This document shows, piece by piece, positions 1 through 6,565 of a DNA stretch of 11,900 nt. The position numbers and the translations under genes are program-made. Source of the DNA: Anderseniella sp964390445 (GTDB lineage: Bacteria; Pseudomonadota; Alphaproteobacteria; Rhizobiales; Aestuariivirgaceae); assembly GCA_964390445.1 (NCBI GenBank), contig CAYMJJ010000076.1, positions 1 through 11,900 of the forward strand, read 5' to 3'. The stretch's first letter is position 1. Every line of letters starts with the position of its first letter. The notes under the pieces were generated by a model, which was not told where the DNA came from, ran no database searches, and was given only the letters and a program-made list of their open reading frames with translations.

Positions 1-100
1 GGCGAACATGCACATCAGGCATCAGCCTGCGCAGCAGGATGGCCGTATAGAGCCCCGCCGGGCCGCCCCCCAGAATCTCAACCTTTGAAAGGCGGCTCAT
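1..100 (-). CDS. FAD-dependent monooxygenase-like protein, N-terminal part (cut by window edge)
   Basis: The 33 visible residues begin MSRLSKVEILGGGPAGLYTA. This is a beta strand followed by the GxGxxG dinucleotide-binding motif of FAD-dependent hydroxylases and oxidoreductases (GGGPAG at about residues 11-16). A Shine-Dalgarno-like GAAGG lies 7 nt before the ATG (complement of 108-112), which supports this start. The rest of the gene is outside the window, so substrate and exact family cannot be assigned. Flavoprotein hydroxylases of aromatic acids or acyl-CoA thioesters are one possibility. The gene is divergent from the glycine cleavage operon, and the nearest sequence on its promoter side looks like a degraded IclR-type regulator, a family often paired with aromatic catabolism genes. 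That link is inference. Confidence 0.7.
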   Translation of the reverse strand, partial: MSRLSKVEILGGGPAGLYTAILLRRLMPDVHVR

Positions 101-137
101 GAGTATACCTTCACTATCGGCATGCACGAGGAACAAG

Positions 138-163
138 GGTACAAATTATTCCAATAGGTACAA
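138..163. repeat. Direct repeat GGTACAA, two copies 19 bp apart
   Basis: GGTACAA occurs at 138-144 and again at 157-163, separated by 12 AT-rich bases, in the AT-rich region just upstream of the leftward monooxygenase-like gene. The spacing is close to two helical turns, so it could be a tandem operator or part of a promoter. No regulator family is recognised from it. Confidence 0.3.
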
Positions 164-174
164 TAGATTGGATC

Positions 175-196
175 ATGAAATAGGCTGTCATTTCAT
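175..196. promoter_or_regulatory. 7-bp perfect inverted repeat, possible operator
   Basis: ATGAAAT (175-181) and ATTTCAT (190-196) are exact inverted repeats around an 8-nt spacer. The element lies 75-96 bp upstream of the leftward monooxygenase-like start codon, in locally AT-rich sequence. An operator role is inferred from position and symmetry only. Confidence 0.3.
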
Positions 197-199
197 TTC

Positions 200-592
200 A
201 ACTCGCTACCCGCTTCGGCTCTGTCCACTTCGACCCAGGCAGACCGGCCAGGCAAGTACGACCTGGGCAAGGGCGCATTGCAACTGGGACTGGGCACAGC
301 AAGGTTACGCCGCAATCGGTGACCGCTTCATCCCCGGTCTCGTCGCAATCGCTGGCCCCATGCGCGACTGGCAAGGCGAAGCGCAGACCGTGTTGACGCT
401 GACCGGTACGGATGCAGGCACTCTTCAACCATGATCGAAGCCGGCTCAACGACTGGCGGCGTTTGGGGCCAAACAGCCCATTGCAGACGCAAGCGCCCAA
501 TAGTCACCTGGCGGCGGCAACCGGGCATTACTTGCAGCAATCCCCACGCCCGGTTTGTCTTGCATCGCCGGATGGCGTCCATTGACAATCAG
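200..592 (+). pseudogene. Possible decayed IclR-family regulator remnant
   Basis: No intact gene exists here, but three consecutive reading frames carry pieces resembling the effector-domain half of an IclR-type regulator, in the right order. Around 242-290 one frame reads DRPGKYDLGKGALQLGLGTA, like the family's Y-x-LG-x-x-x-LxLG segment. Around 310-410 a second frame reads IGDRFIPGLVAI and then GEAQTVLTLTGT, like the usual WG-x-x-G-x-TV-x-x segment. Around 418-530 a third frame reads NSPLQTQAPN followed by ATGHYL, like the SxATGRxFL segment. A stop codon ends the first piece. The N-terminal helix-turn-helix is not seen. At least two frameshifts would be needed, so this is a remnant if real; chance similarity remains possible. 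Otherwise I see no gene between 101 and 626. Confidence 0.3.
582..587 (+). promoter_or_regulatory. Possible -35 box for the gcv leader
   Basis: A consensus TTGACA lies 45 nt before the first riboswitch helix, a sensible place for the promoter of the gcv operon. No convincing -10 hexamer is found at 16-18 nt spacing, so the assignment is weak. Confidence 0.25.
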
Positions 593-626
593 CCTGTTTG
601 GCGGGCAACCTCTCATCGTGACTATC

Positions 627-713
627 CGCCATGCGGAAGAGACCGGGGGTTGACCCGGCGCCGAAGGAGCAACCGCCCCGGAAACTCTCAGGCAAAAGGA
701 CCGCATGGGGGCG
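627..713 (+). ncRNA. Glycine riboswitch, aptamer 1
   Basis: The closing P1 helix is clear: CCATGCGG (629-636) pairs perfectly with CCGCATGG (701-708). Inside are the conserved core blocks of the glycine aptamer: AGAGACCGGG, GCCGAAGGAGCAA (660-672) and AACTCTCAGGCAAAAGGACC (683-702). This is the standard first half of a tandem glycine riboswitch. It precedes genes for glycine breakdown, which fits a switch turned on by glycine. Confidence 0.95.
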
Positions 714-715
714 TC

Positions 716-812
716 ATCTCTGGAGAGCAGCGGCGCCAATGCCGCTCACCGAAGGGCGTAAGCAGGCCACCATCCAGGGCCGGCGAAATCTCTCAGGTCG
801 TTGACAGAGGGG
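716..812 (+). ncRNA. Glycine riboswitch, aptamer 2
   Basis: The second aptamer follows after only a few nucleotides. Its P1 pairs CTCTG (718-722) with CAGAG (805-809). The core shows GGAGAGCAGCGGCG, CTCACCGAAGG (746-756) and AATCTCTCAGGT (788-799), the hallmark blocks of the downstream glycine aptamer. The expression platform between here and the gcvT start at 878 contains a 5-bp hairpin (CCGGC at 821-825 with GCCGG at 832-836) but no U-run. A classical intrinsic terminator is therefore not visible, and control of translation initiation is the more likely output. Confidence 0.93.
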
Positions 813-877
813 GCAAGTGACCGGCGCAGCTGCCGGACGCTGCCACCTTTGAGTCAATGCCAACCGGGAGTTAACGC

Positions 878-2011
878 TTGGAAGATCCGCATCCTGACAC
901 CCTGAAAAAGACGCCGCTCCATGCGGTTCACGAAGCGCTTGGCGCACGCATGGTGCCGTTCGCCGGCTACCTGATGCCTGTGCAGTATCCGGCCGGCATC
1001 ATCGCGGAACACAACCATACCCGGCAAAGCTGCGGACTGTTCGACGTTTCGCACATGGGCCAGGCGTGGTTGAAGGGCGACGGCCACAAGACCACGGCAC
1101 GCGCTCTGGAATGCCTCGTTCCGGCGGACCTGGTGTCGCTGGAGCCTGGTCAGCAGCGCTATTCGCAATTGCTGAACAGCGATGGCGGCTGCATCGATGA
1201 CCTGATGATTGCACGCTCGGCTGCTGACGGCATGGACGGCGGGCTTTACCTCGTGCTCAACGCATCGCGCAAGCAGGTGGACATCGCCCACCTTCGCGCG
1301 CACCTGCCGGCAGATGTGGAGCTTGAAGAGTTGCCGGATCTGGCGCTTCTGGCGCTGCAGGGGCCGAAGGCGGAAGCGGTGCTGGAGGCTCTTTTGCCAG
1401 GCGTGGCGAAGCTTTTCTTCATGCATGGTGCGCCATTCGAGTTCGAGGGCGAAGGCATCTATGTCACAAGGTCAGGCTACACGGGTGAGGACGGCTTTGA
1501 GATCTCGGTGCCGGACTGCAAGGTAAAAGCGCTGTGGAACGCGCTGACTGCACATGAGGATGTGCTGCCCATCGGGCTGGGCGCGCGTGACTCGCTGCGG
1601 CTGGAGGCGGGCCTGTCTCTCTACGGGCATGAGTTGGACGAGACGGTCTCGCCGGTGGAAGCCTCGCTGTTGTGGTCGATCCCGAAACACCGCCGGGAAG
1701 CCGGCGGCTTTCCCGGCGCTGCCCGCATCCAGCGCGAGATTGCCGAAGGCCCTGCCCGCAAGATTGCCGGCATAAAGCCCGAAGGCCGCGCGCCAGCACG
1801 CGACGGCACGGTCATCATGGCGGATGGCAAGGAGGTGGGCGTGATCACGTCCGGCGGTTTCGGTCCCACTGTAGGAGGCCCGTTGGCGCTGGGCTTCGTG
1901 CCGCCGGCACTGTCGAAGCCGGGCACCAGGCTGGAGCTGATGGTGCGCGGCAAGGCGTTACCCGCTGAAGTGGTCAAGCTGCCGTTCGTACATAAATCTT
2001 TCAAGAAATAA
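878..2011 (+). CDS. gcvT: Glycine cleavage system T protein (aminomethyltransferase)
   Basis: The 377-residue product matches the usual size of GcvT. In the glycine cleavage complex it takes the aminomethyl group from lipoylated H protein, releases ammonia and passes the one-carbon unit to tetrahydrofolate. Recognisable segments are the N-terminal MVPFAGYLMPVQY (25-37), FDVSHMGQ (55-62), NSDGGCIDDLMI (100-111, with the Asp pair in the folate and catalytic region), SGYTGEDGFEI (199-209), the YGHELDE segment and the C-terminal SGGFGPTVGG. The start is a TTG: GGGAG at 866-870 sits 7 nt upstream, and the protein begins just before the conserved TPLHAVHEALGARMVPFAG region. It is the first gene of gcvTHP, directly downstream of the tandem glycine riboswitch, which probably controls it. 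Confidence 0.96.
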   Translation: MEDPHPDTLKKTPLHAVHEALGARMVPFAGYLMPVQYPAGIIAEHNHTRQSCGLFDVSHMGQAWLKGDGHKTTARALECLVPADLVSLEPGQQRYSQLLNSDGGCIDDLMIARSAADGMDGGLYLVLNASRKQVDIAHLRAHLPADVELEELPDLALLALQGPKAEAVLEALLPGVAKLFFMHGAPFEFEGEGIYVTRSGYTGEDGFEISVPDCKVKALWNALTAHEDVLPIGLGARDSLRLEAGLSLYGHELDETVSPVEASLLWSIPKHRREAGGFPGAARIQREIAEGPARKIAGIKPEGRAPARDGTVIMADGKEVGVITSGGFGPTVGGPLALGFVPPALSKPGTRLELMVRGKALPAEVVKLPFVHKSFKK

Positions 2012-2034
2012 CCAAGCGAAACATCGCAACATCT

Positions 2035-2040
2035 GGAGGA
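2035..2040 (+). promoter_or_regulatory. Strong ribosome binding site of gcvH
   Basis: GGAGGA lies 6 nt before the gcvH ATG. It contrasts with gcvP, whose ATG at 2482 has no clear Shine-Dalgarno sequence. This suggests H protein is translated more strongly than P protein from the same message (inference). Confidence 0.6.
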
Positions 2041-2046
2041 CTGACC

Positions 2047-2424
2047 ATGGCAACAACAAGATTTTCCAAGGAGCATGAGTGGATCCGCGTCGAGGGAGAC
2101 GTGGCCACTATCGGCATCACGCAACATGCGGCGGAACAACTGGGCGACCTGGTGTTCGTTGACCTGCCGGCCGTCGGCAAGACCGTGGCACCGGGCGACG
2201 AAGCCGCGGTGGTGGAATCGGTCAAGGCAGCGAGCGAGGTCTATGCACCCGTCTCCGGCGAGGTGGTCGAGGTGAACTCGGTGCTGGCGGACGAACCGGG
2301 CAAGGTCAACGAGTCACCGGAAGGCGACGGCTGGTTCCTCAAGTTGAAGCTGACGAACGCATCGGAACTGGACGGCCTTATGGATGAGGCCGCCTACAAG
2401 GCGTTCGTTGAGGAACAGGGCTGA
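2047..2424 (+). CDS. gcvH: Glycine cleavage system H protein (lipoyl carrier)
   Basis: The 125-residue protein is the shuttle of the glycine cleavage complex. Its lipoyl-lysine arm carries the aminomethyl group from the P to the T protein and is reoxidised by the L protein. The N-terminal FSKEHEWIRVEGDVATIGIT is typical of H proteins. The lipoylation motif VESVKAASEVYAP places the modified lysine at residue 60, at the tip of the expected beta hairpin. The C-terminal DGWFLKLKL is also typical. The start is fixed by a strong GGAGGA 6 nt upstream. The gene follows gcvT after 35 nt and precedes gcvP by 57 nt, with no terminator seen between them, so it is very probably cotranscribed under the glycine riboswitch. 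Confidence 0.97.
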   Translation: MATTRFSKEHEWIRVEGDVATIGITQHAAEQLGDLVFVDLPAVGKTVAPGDEAAVVESVKAASEVYAPVSGEVVEVNSVLADEPGKVNESPEGDGWFLKLKLTNASELDGLMDEAAYKAFVEEQG

Positions 2425-2481
2425 GCGGTATCTGCCGGCCTCGTTTCACCTGATCCGATCTCTCTACGAAAGCTCATATCC

Positions 2482-5388
2482 ATGGCTGACAAACGCCCCC
2501 GCCTGACCGACCTGCAAGCCGGTGCCAACTTCATTCCCCGCCACATTGGTCCGCGCGACAGCGAGATATCCTCCATGCTGAAGGCCGTCGATGCCTCGTC
2601 CCTGGACGAGCTGATATCGAAGGTTGTGCCGAAGAAGATCCGCTCGGACCGGCCGCTGGAACTTCCCGCGCCCCTGTCAGAGCGCAACGCGCTATCCGAC
2701 CTGCGCAAGGTAGCCGGGCGCAACCGGATTTTCACCTCGATGATCGGCATGGGGTATTATGGCTGCGTGACGCCGAAGGTGATCCTGCGCAACATCCTGG
2801 AAAACCCAGGCTGGTATACGGCTTACACGCCTTACCAGGCCGAGGTGAGCCAGGGCCGGCTGGAAGCGCTGCTCAACTTCCAGCAGATGGTGGTCGACCT
2901 GACGGGGCTTGAACTGGCCAGTGCGTCACTGCTCGATGAAGGCACGGCTGCGGCAGAAGCCATGGCCATGGCGCACCGGGTATCGAAGTCGGGCCGCGAT
3001 ACTTTCTTTGTTGACGCCGACACCCACCCGCAGACCATCGCGGTGCTGGAAACCCGCGCGCGCGGCTTCGGCTTCAAGCTTGTGATCGGTGACCCGGCGG
3101 CGGACCTGAAGGCGGAAGACGTGTTTGCGGCGTTGCTGTCCTACCCCGGCTCATCCGGCCAGGTGCGCGATCACCGCAAGAGCATAGCCGCCCTCAAGGA
3201 AGCCGGTGCCCTGTCCATCATGGCGACAGACCTGCTGGCGCTGGCCATGCTGACCTCGCCGGGTGAGCTTGGTGCAGACGTGGCTGTCGGCTCGGCGCAG
3301 CGCTTTGGCGTGCCGATGGGCTATGGCGGCCCGCACGCGGCGTTCTTTGCCACCCGCGACGACTACAAGCGCGCCATACCGGGCCGTGTCATCGGGGTGT
3401 CCGTGGATGCAGAAGGACGCCCTGCCATGCGCATGGCACTGCAAACGCGCGAACAGCATATCCGGCGCGAGAAGGCGACCAGCAACATCTGCACCGCACA
3501 AGTGCTGCTGGCGGTGATCGCCGGCATGTTCGCGGTTTACCAGGGGCCGAAAGGCATCGCCAAGATTGCCCAGCGCGCACACCGGTTTGCCGAAATCACT
3601 GCCCATGCATTGAGGAAATGGAGCTACGAAGTCACTACCGAGGCCTTCTTCGACACCATCACGGTGCGGGTGCCGGCGCGTGCCTATGCGCTTGTCGCCA
3701 AGGCGCGCGAGCAGAACATCAACCTGCGCCACGTTGATGCCGACCACATCGGCATCTCGTTCGACGAGACGACGCGGCGATCAGAAGTCGAACGGCTGCT
3801 GGGCTGCTTCAGGACCAATGGCCTTGCCGGGTGGAACCTCGACCAGATCGACGAGGAGTTGAGCGAGTGCATTCCTGCCGGCTTGCAGCGCACCTCCGAA
3901 TATCTCACTCACCCGGTATTCAACATGTACCGGTCAGAAACGCGGATGCTGCGCTACCTGCGGCATCTGCAGTCGAAGGACATCGCGCTGGACCGGTCGA
4001 TGATCCCGCTTGGTTCGTGCACCATGAAGCTCAACGCCACCACCGAGATGATCCCGATTACCTGGCCCGAGTTTGCCAACATGCATCCATTCTGTCCGCT
4101 GGAGCAGGCGCAAGGCTACCAGCAACTGTTCGAGGAACTGGAAGGCTGGCTGGCCGAGATCACCGGGTTTGACGCGGTATCGTTGCAGCCCAATGCCGGC
4201 AGCCAGGGCGAGTATGCCGGGTTGATGACCATCCGCGCCTTCCACGAGGCCAACGGGGACAGCCGTCGCGACGTGTGCCTGATCCCCTCCTCCGCCCACG
4301 GGACCAACCCCGCCTCTGCCGTGATGGCGGGGCTGAAGGTGGTGGTGGTCAAGTGCGACGAGCACGGCAACGTGGACGTTGATGACCTGCAGGCCAAGGC
4401 CGAGGCAAGCAAGGACAGCCTCGCCGCGCTGATGGTTACCTACCCGTCCACGCATGGCGTGTTCGAGGAAGCCATCAAGGACATCTGCAAGACCATCCAT
4501 GACCATGGCGGGCAGGTGTACCTGGACGGGGCCAACCTGAATGCGCTGGTCGGCGTGGTGCGCCCGGCCGAGATCGGGGCGGACGTGTGCCACATGAACC
4601 TGCACAAGACGTTCTGCATTCCCCACGGCGGCGGCGGCCCAGGCGTCGGCCCGATCGGGGTCAAGGCGCACCTTGCCCGGTTCCTGCCCGGCCATGGCGT
4701 AGTCGAGGGGGTCAACCCTGCCGCACACGGCCGGCCCACCATCGGACAGGTGTCGGCGGCACCGTGGGGGTCTGCCTCCATCCTGCCGATCTCTTGGGCC
4801 TACATCGCCATGATGGGCGCGGATGGCCTGACCCGGGCAACGCAGGTCGCCATCCTCAACGCCAACTACATCGCGCGGCGGCTGGGCGAGCATTTCCCCA
4901 TCGTCTACACCGGACCGGGTGGCTACGTGGCGCACGAGTGCATCATCGACATGCGCGAGGTGAAAGAGAAAACCGGCATCGGCGTGGAGGACGTCGCCAA
5001 GCGGCTGGTGGATTACGGATTCCATGCGCCCACCATGAGCTGGCCGGTGCCGGAGACGCTGATGATCGAGCCGACCGAGTCCGAATGCCAGCAGGAGATC
5101 GACCGGTTCTGTGATGCAATGATCCGCATCCGCGCCGAGATCGCCGAGGTGGAGAGCGGCAAGGCCGACAAGAACAACAACGTGCTGCGCAACGCGCCTC
5201 ATACTCACCGGGCGCTGCTGGAAGACTGGGACCGGCCCTATTCTCGCGAGCAGGCCTATTTCCCGCTGCACACCCAGCGCGACGACAAGTACTGGCCGCC
5301 GGTGGCGCGCGTCGACAATGTATACGGAGACCGGCACGTGGTGTGCACCTGCCCACCCCTGGAGGCCTATGCGGAAGCGGCGGAATAG
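2482..5388 (+). CDS. gcvP: Glycine dehydrogenase (decarboxylating), P protein, single-chain form
   Basis: The 968-residue product is a full-length homodimeric-type P protein, fused rather than split into gcvPA and gcvPB. It binds glycine through pyridoxal phosphate, releases CO2 and loads the aminomethyl group onto the H protein lipoyl arm. The N-terminal half has NFIPRHIGP near residue 17 and MIGMGYYGCVTP near 90. The C-terminal half has MIPLGSCTMKLN, SAHGTNPASA and the cofactor motif NLHKTFCIPHGGGGPG, with the PLP Schiff-base lysine at residue 709. Both halves of the internally duplicated fold are intact with no frameshift. The ATG lacks a strong ribosome binding site, but the alignment of MADKRPRLTDLQAGANFIPRH with the family supports this start. 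It is the last gene of the gcv operon. Confidence 0.98.
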   Translation: MADKRPRLTDLQAGANFIPRHIGPRDSEISSMLKAVDASSLDELISKVVPKKIRSDRPLELPAPLSERNALSDLRKVAGRNRIFTSMIGMGYYGCVTPKVILRNILENPGWYTAYTPYQAEVSQGRLEALLNFQQMVVDLTGLELASASLLDEGTAAAEAMAMAHRVSKSGRDTFFVDADTHPQTIAVLETRARGFGFKLVIGDPAADLKAEDVFAALLSYPGSSGQVRDHRKSIAALKEAGALSIMATDLLALAMLTSPGELGADVAVGSAQRFGVPMGYGGPHAAFFATRDDYKRAIPGRVIGVSVDAEGRPAMRMALQTREQHIRREKATSNICTAQVLLAVIAGMFAVYQGPKGIAKIAQRAHRFAEITAHALRKWSYEVTTEAFFDTITVRVPARAYALVAKAREQNINLRHVDADHIGISFDETTRRSEVERLLGCFRTNGLAGWNLDQIDEELSECIPAGLQRTSEYLTHPVFNMYRSETRMLRYLRHLQSKDIALDRSMIPLGSCTMKLNATTEMIPITWPEFANMHPFCPLEQAQGYQQLFEELEGWLAEITGFDAVSLQPNAGSQGEYAGLMTIRAFHEANGDSRRDVCLIPSSAHGTNPASAVMAGLKVVVVKCDEHGNVDVDDLQAKAEASKDSLAALMVTYPSTHGVFEEAIKDICKTIHDHGGQVYLDGANLNALVGVVRPAEIGADVCHMNLHKTFCIPHGGGGPGVGPIGVKAHLARFLPGHGVVEGVNPAAHGRPTIGQVSAAPWGSASILPISWAYIAMMGADGLTRATQVAILNANYIARRLGEHFPIVYTGPGGYVAHECIIDMREVKEKTGIGVEDVAKRLVDYGFHAPTMSWPVPETLMIEPTESECQQEIDRFCDAMIRIRAEIAEVESGKADKNNNVLRNAPHTHRALLEDWDRPYSREQAYFPLHTQRDDKYWPPVARVDNVYGDRHVVCTCPPLEAYAEAAE

Positions 5389-5425
5389 TTGATTTGTACA
5401 GAACAGGCCGTGTTGCGAGCAGCGA

Positions 5426-5439
5426 TTGACCTAGGTCAA
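5426..5439. promoter_or_regulatory. FNR/FixK-type binding site, perfect palindrome
   Basis: TTGACCTAGGTCAA is a perfect 14-bp palindrome of the form TTGAC-N4-GTCAA, the pattern bound by CRP/FNR-family regulators such as FnrL, FixK and Dnr. Its centre (5432.5) is 41.5 bp before a plausible transcription start near 5474, and TAGCTT at 5462-5467 could serve as the -10 box. That is the classic class II activator geometry. The likely target is the small operon beginning at 5507. Which FNR-type protein acts here is not known from this window. Confidence 0.6.
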
Positions 5440-5506
5440 GGCAAAGCGTCCGCGGCGTCCGTAGCTTGGATGCAGTTACAGAACCCCGTCATCAGGATAC
5501 AGGTCA

Positions 5507-5746
5507 TTGTCTCACGTCCCGCACGAACTCGCCGAAGAGTTTCCCAATCACACCGGCAAGTTGCACGACTTGAAGCTTTCGAACGCGCACTTTGCGAAAC
5601 TTGCCGATCAATATCACGAGATTAACCGCGAGATTCACCGCATTGAATCAGGCGTCGAGCCTGCAAGCGATGAACGTTCCACAAACCTGCGCAAGCAGCG
5701 CCTGCACCTCAAGGACCAGATCGCAGCCTTGCTGTCCAACGGTTAA
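5507..5746 (+). CDS. YdcH/DUF465 family small protein
   Basis: The 79-residue protein opens MSHVPHELAEEFPNH, which is characteristic of the DUF465 (YdcH) family of short helical proteins. The rest is strongly predicted helix with heptad-like charge patterning (FAKLADQYHEINREIHRIES, then LRKQRLHLKDQIAALL), suggesting a coiled-coil hairpin. The start is TTG at 5507, because this reproduces the family's usual MSHVPHEL opening, with an AGGA at 5494-5497 upstream. The biochemical function of the family is not established. It is followed after 15 nt by a TraR/DksA-type gene, so the two form an operon, preceded by an FNR-type palindrome. That suggests expression under low oxygen (inference). Confidence 0.85.
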   Translation: MSHVPHELAEEFPNHTGKLHDLKLSNAHFAKLADQYHEINREIHRIESGVEPASDERSTNLRKQRLHLKDQIAALLSNG

Positions 5747-5761
5747 GGAGACCTACCTGCC

Positions 5762-6079
5762 ATGCTGGTTACAGCACACTACGAGAAGCTGCTGCGTCAA
5801 CATCGCGAAGAGTTGCGGCAGCGGCTGAACGAGATCGAACACGAGCTCGACCGGCCATCGGACCCGGATGCCGAGGAGCGAGCAACGGAACGCGAGGGCG
5901 ACGAGGTTCTAGAAGGTGTCGGGCAAGCGGGGCTGAACGAAATCCGCGCCATCGACGCTGCGCTTGACCGGATCGCACAAGGCACCTACGGCATTTGCAC
6001 GACCTGTGGTGAATACATTTCCGAGGAACGCCTCAACGCAGTGCCCTATGCCACCAGGTGCCGTTACTGCGCGCGGTAA
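5762..6079 (+). CDS. TraR/DksA-type zinc finger protein
   Basis: The 105-residue protein has an N-terminal helical region (about 3-30), an acidic linker and the C-terminal zinc finger CTTCGEYISEERLNAVPYATRCRYC, with cysteines 79, 82, 100 and 103 (Cx2C-x17-Cx2C). This is the TraR/DksA fold, whose members insert a coiled coil into the RNA polymerase secondary channel. At 105 residues it is shorter than E. coli DksA (about 150), so it belongs with the short paralogues. Whether it contacts polymerase is not shown by sequence. AAGGAG at 5745-5750, overlapping the stop codon of the preceding gene, is its ribosome binding site, so the two genes are probably translated from one message. It converges with the BLUF gene, 11 nt away. 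Confidence 0.9.
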   Translation: MLVTAHYEKLLRQHREELRQRLNEIEHELDRPSDPDAEERATEREGDEVLEGVGQAGLNEIRAIDAALDRIAQGTYGICTTCGEYISEERLNAVPYATRCRYCAR

Positions 6080-6090
6080 CAACCGCCATA

Positions 6091-6426
6091 TCAGGAAATC
6101 ACGAATGCTTCGGTCATCGGGCTGTATGCGTCGCCAATGGTAACGCGCATGCCGTGGTCAGCGAACGCGCGGGCATCGAAATAGCCTGACTTGAGAACGG
6201 TCAGGTCCGAATGGCGCGGGTCCTTCCGAATCTTCTCCAGCAGTTCGTTGACGGCTGCTTCGGGTCCTTCAAGCACCTGTCCAAACAGGCCGGCCTCATA
6301 GGCCAGGGAGCCTGATATGTCGCGTTGCTTGTTTGCCGTATCCGATTGCCGCGCAAGGGCCAGAACCTCTTCCAGGTCCCAGTCGCCCGTTGCGACGCTC
6401 ACATAGAACAACCGCAGAATCTGCAT
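6091..6426 (-). CDS. Stand-alone BLUF-domain blue-light sensor
   Basis: The 111-residue protein is almost entirely one BLUF domain, which binds FAD and senses blue light through a hydrogen-bond switch. The flavin-site residues are present: Tyr8 (in LFYVS), Asn32 (in DTANKQRDISGSL), Gln50 (in FGQVLEGPEAAV) and Met93. The intervals Tyr to Asn 24, Asn to Gln 18 and Gln to Met 43 equal those of AppA (Y21, N45, Q63, M106). The AppA Trp104 position is His91 here. The segment IRKDPRHSDLTVL is also typical of the family. No output domain is attached, so it must act through a partner. GGAGG lies 7 nt before the ATG (complement of 6434-6438). The gene lies about 0.6 kb beyond the end of the bchG-bch2-bchP group and converges with the TraR/DksA-type gene. 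Confidence 0.93.
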   Translation of the reverse strand: MQILRLFYVSVATGDWDLEEVLALARQSDTANKQRDISGSLAYEAGLFGQVLEGPEAAVNELLEKIRKDPRHSDLTVLKSGYFDARAFADHGMRVTIGDAYSPMTEAFVIS

Positions 6427-6443
6427 GAAACTACCTCCGCATC

Positions 6444-6469
6444 GGAACCCGTTGTGCTCCGAAAACGTT
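6444..6469 (+). promoter_or_regulatory. EcfG-type (general stress sigma factor) promoter
   Basis: GGAAC at 6444-6448 and CGTT at 6466-6469 are 17 nt apart, matching the alphaproteobacterial EcfG promoter pattern GGAAC-N16/17-CGTT. The orientation is rightward, placing the transcript start near 6475. That leaves a leader of about 90 nt before the small membrane protein at 6566. Activity is inferred from motif and position. Confidence 0.55.
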
Positions 6470-6565
6470 CAGCTACTACAACCGCTCGACCCTGGCCACG
6501 TAATTTGACGCGTGGGTCCTGCGGGGCAAACTTCTGACGCAGATGTGACGAGGACGGACGACACC

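Noticed and set aside
99..434. 111-codon plus-strand frame in the left intergenic region
   Set aside because: It overlaps the start and ribosome binding site of the leftward gene, and its N-terminal part is not protein-like; only its 3' portion resembles an IclR fragment, which is treated as a pseudogene piece.
431..820. 129-codon plus-strand frame running through the glycine riboswitch
   Set aside because: It is Arg-rich and coincides with both highly structured aptamers; the RNA explains the sequence.
821..836. CCGGC/GCCGG hairpin after the riboswitch as an intrinsic terminator
   Set aside because: The stem is only 5 bp and no run of U follows, so termination is unlikely on this evidence.
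3934..5337. 467-codon minus-strand frame opposite gcvP
   Set aside because: The protein is rich in His, Gly, Arg and Val, as expected from the complement of GC-rich codons; gcvP is intact and clearly real on the other strand.
6512..6565. Upstream extension of the 43-residue membrane protein to an ATG at 6512
   Set aside because: The added 18 residues are not protein-like and no ribosome binding site precedes 6512; AGGACGG favours the ATG at 6566.
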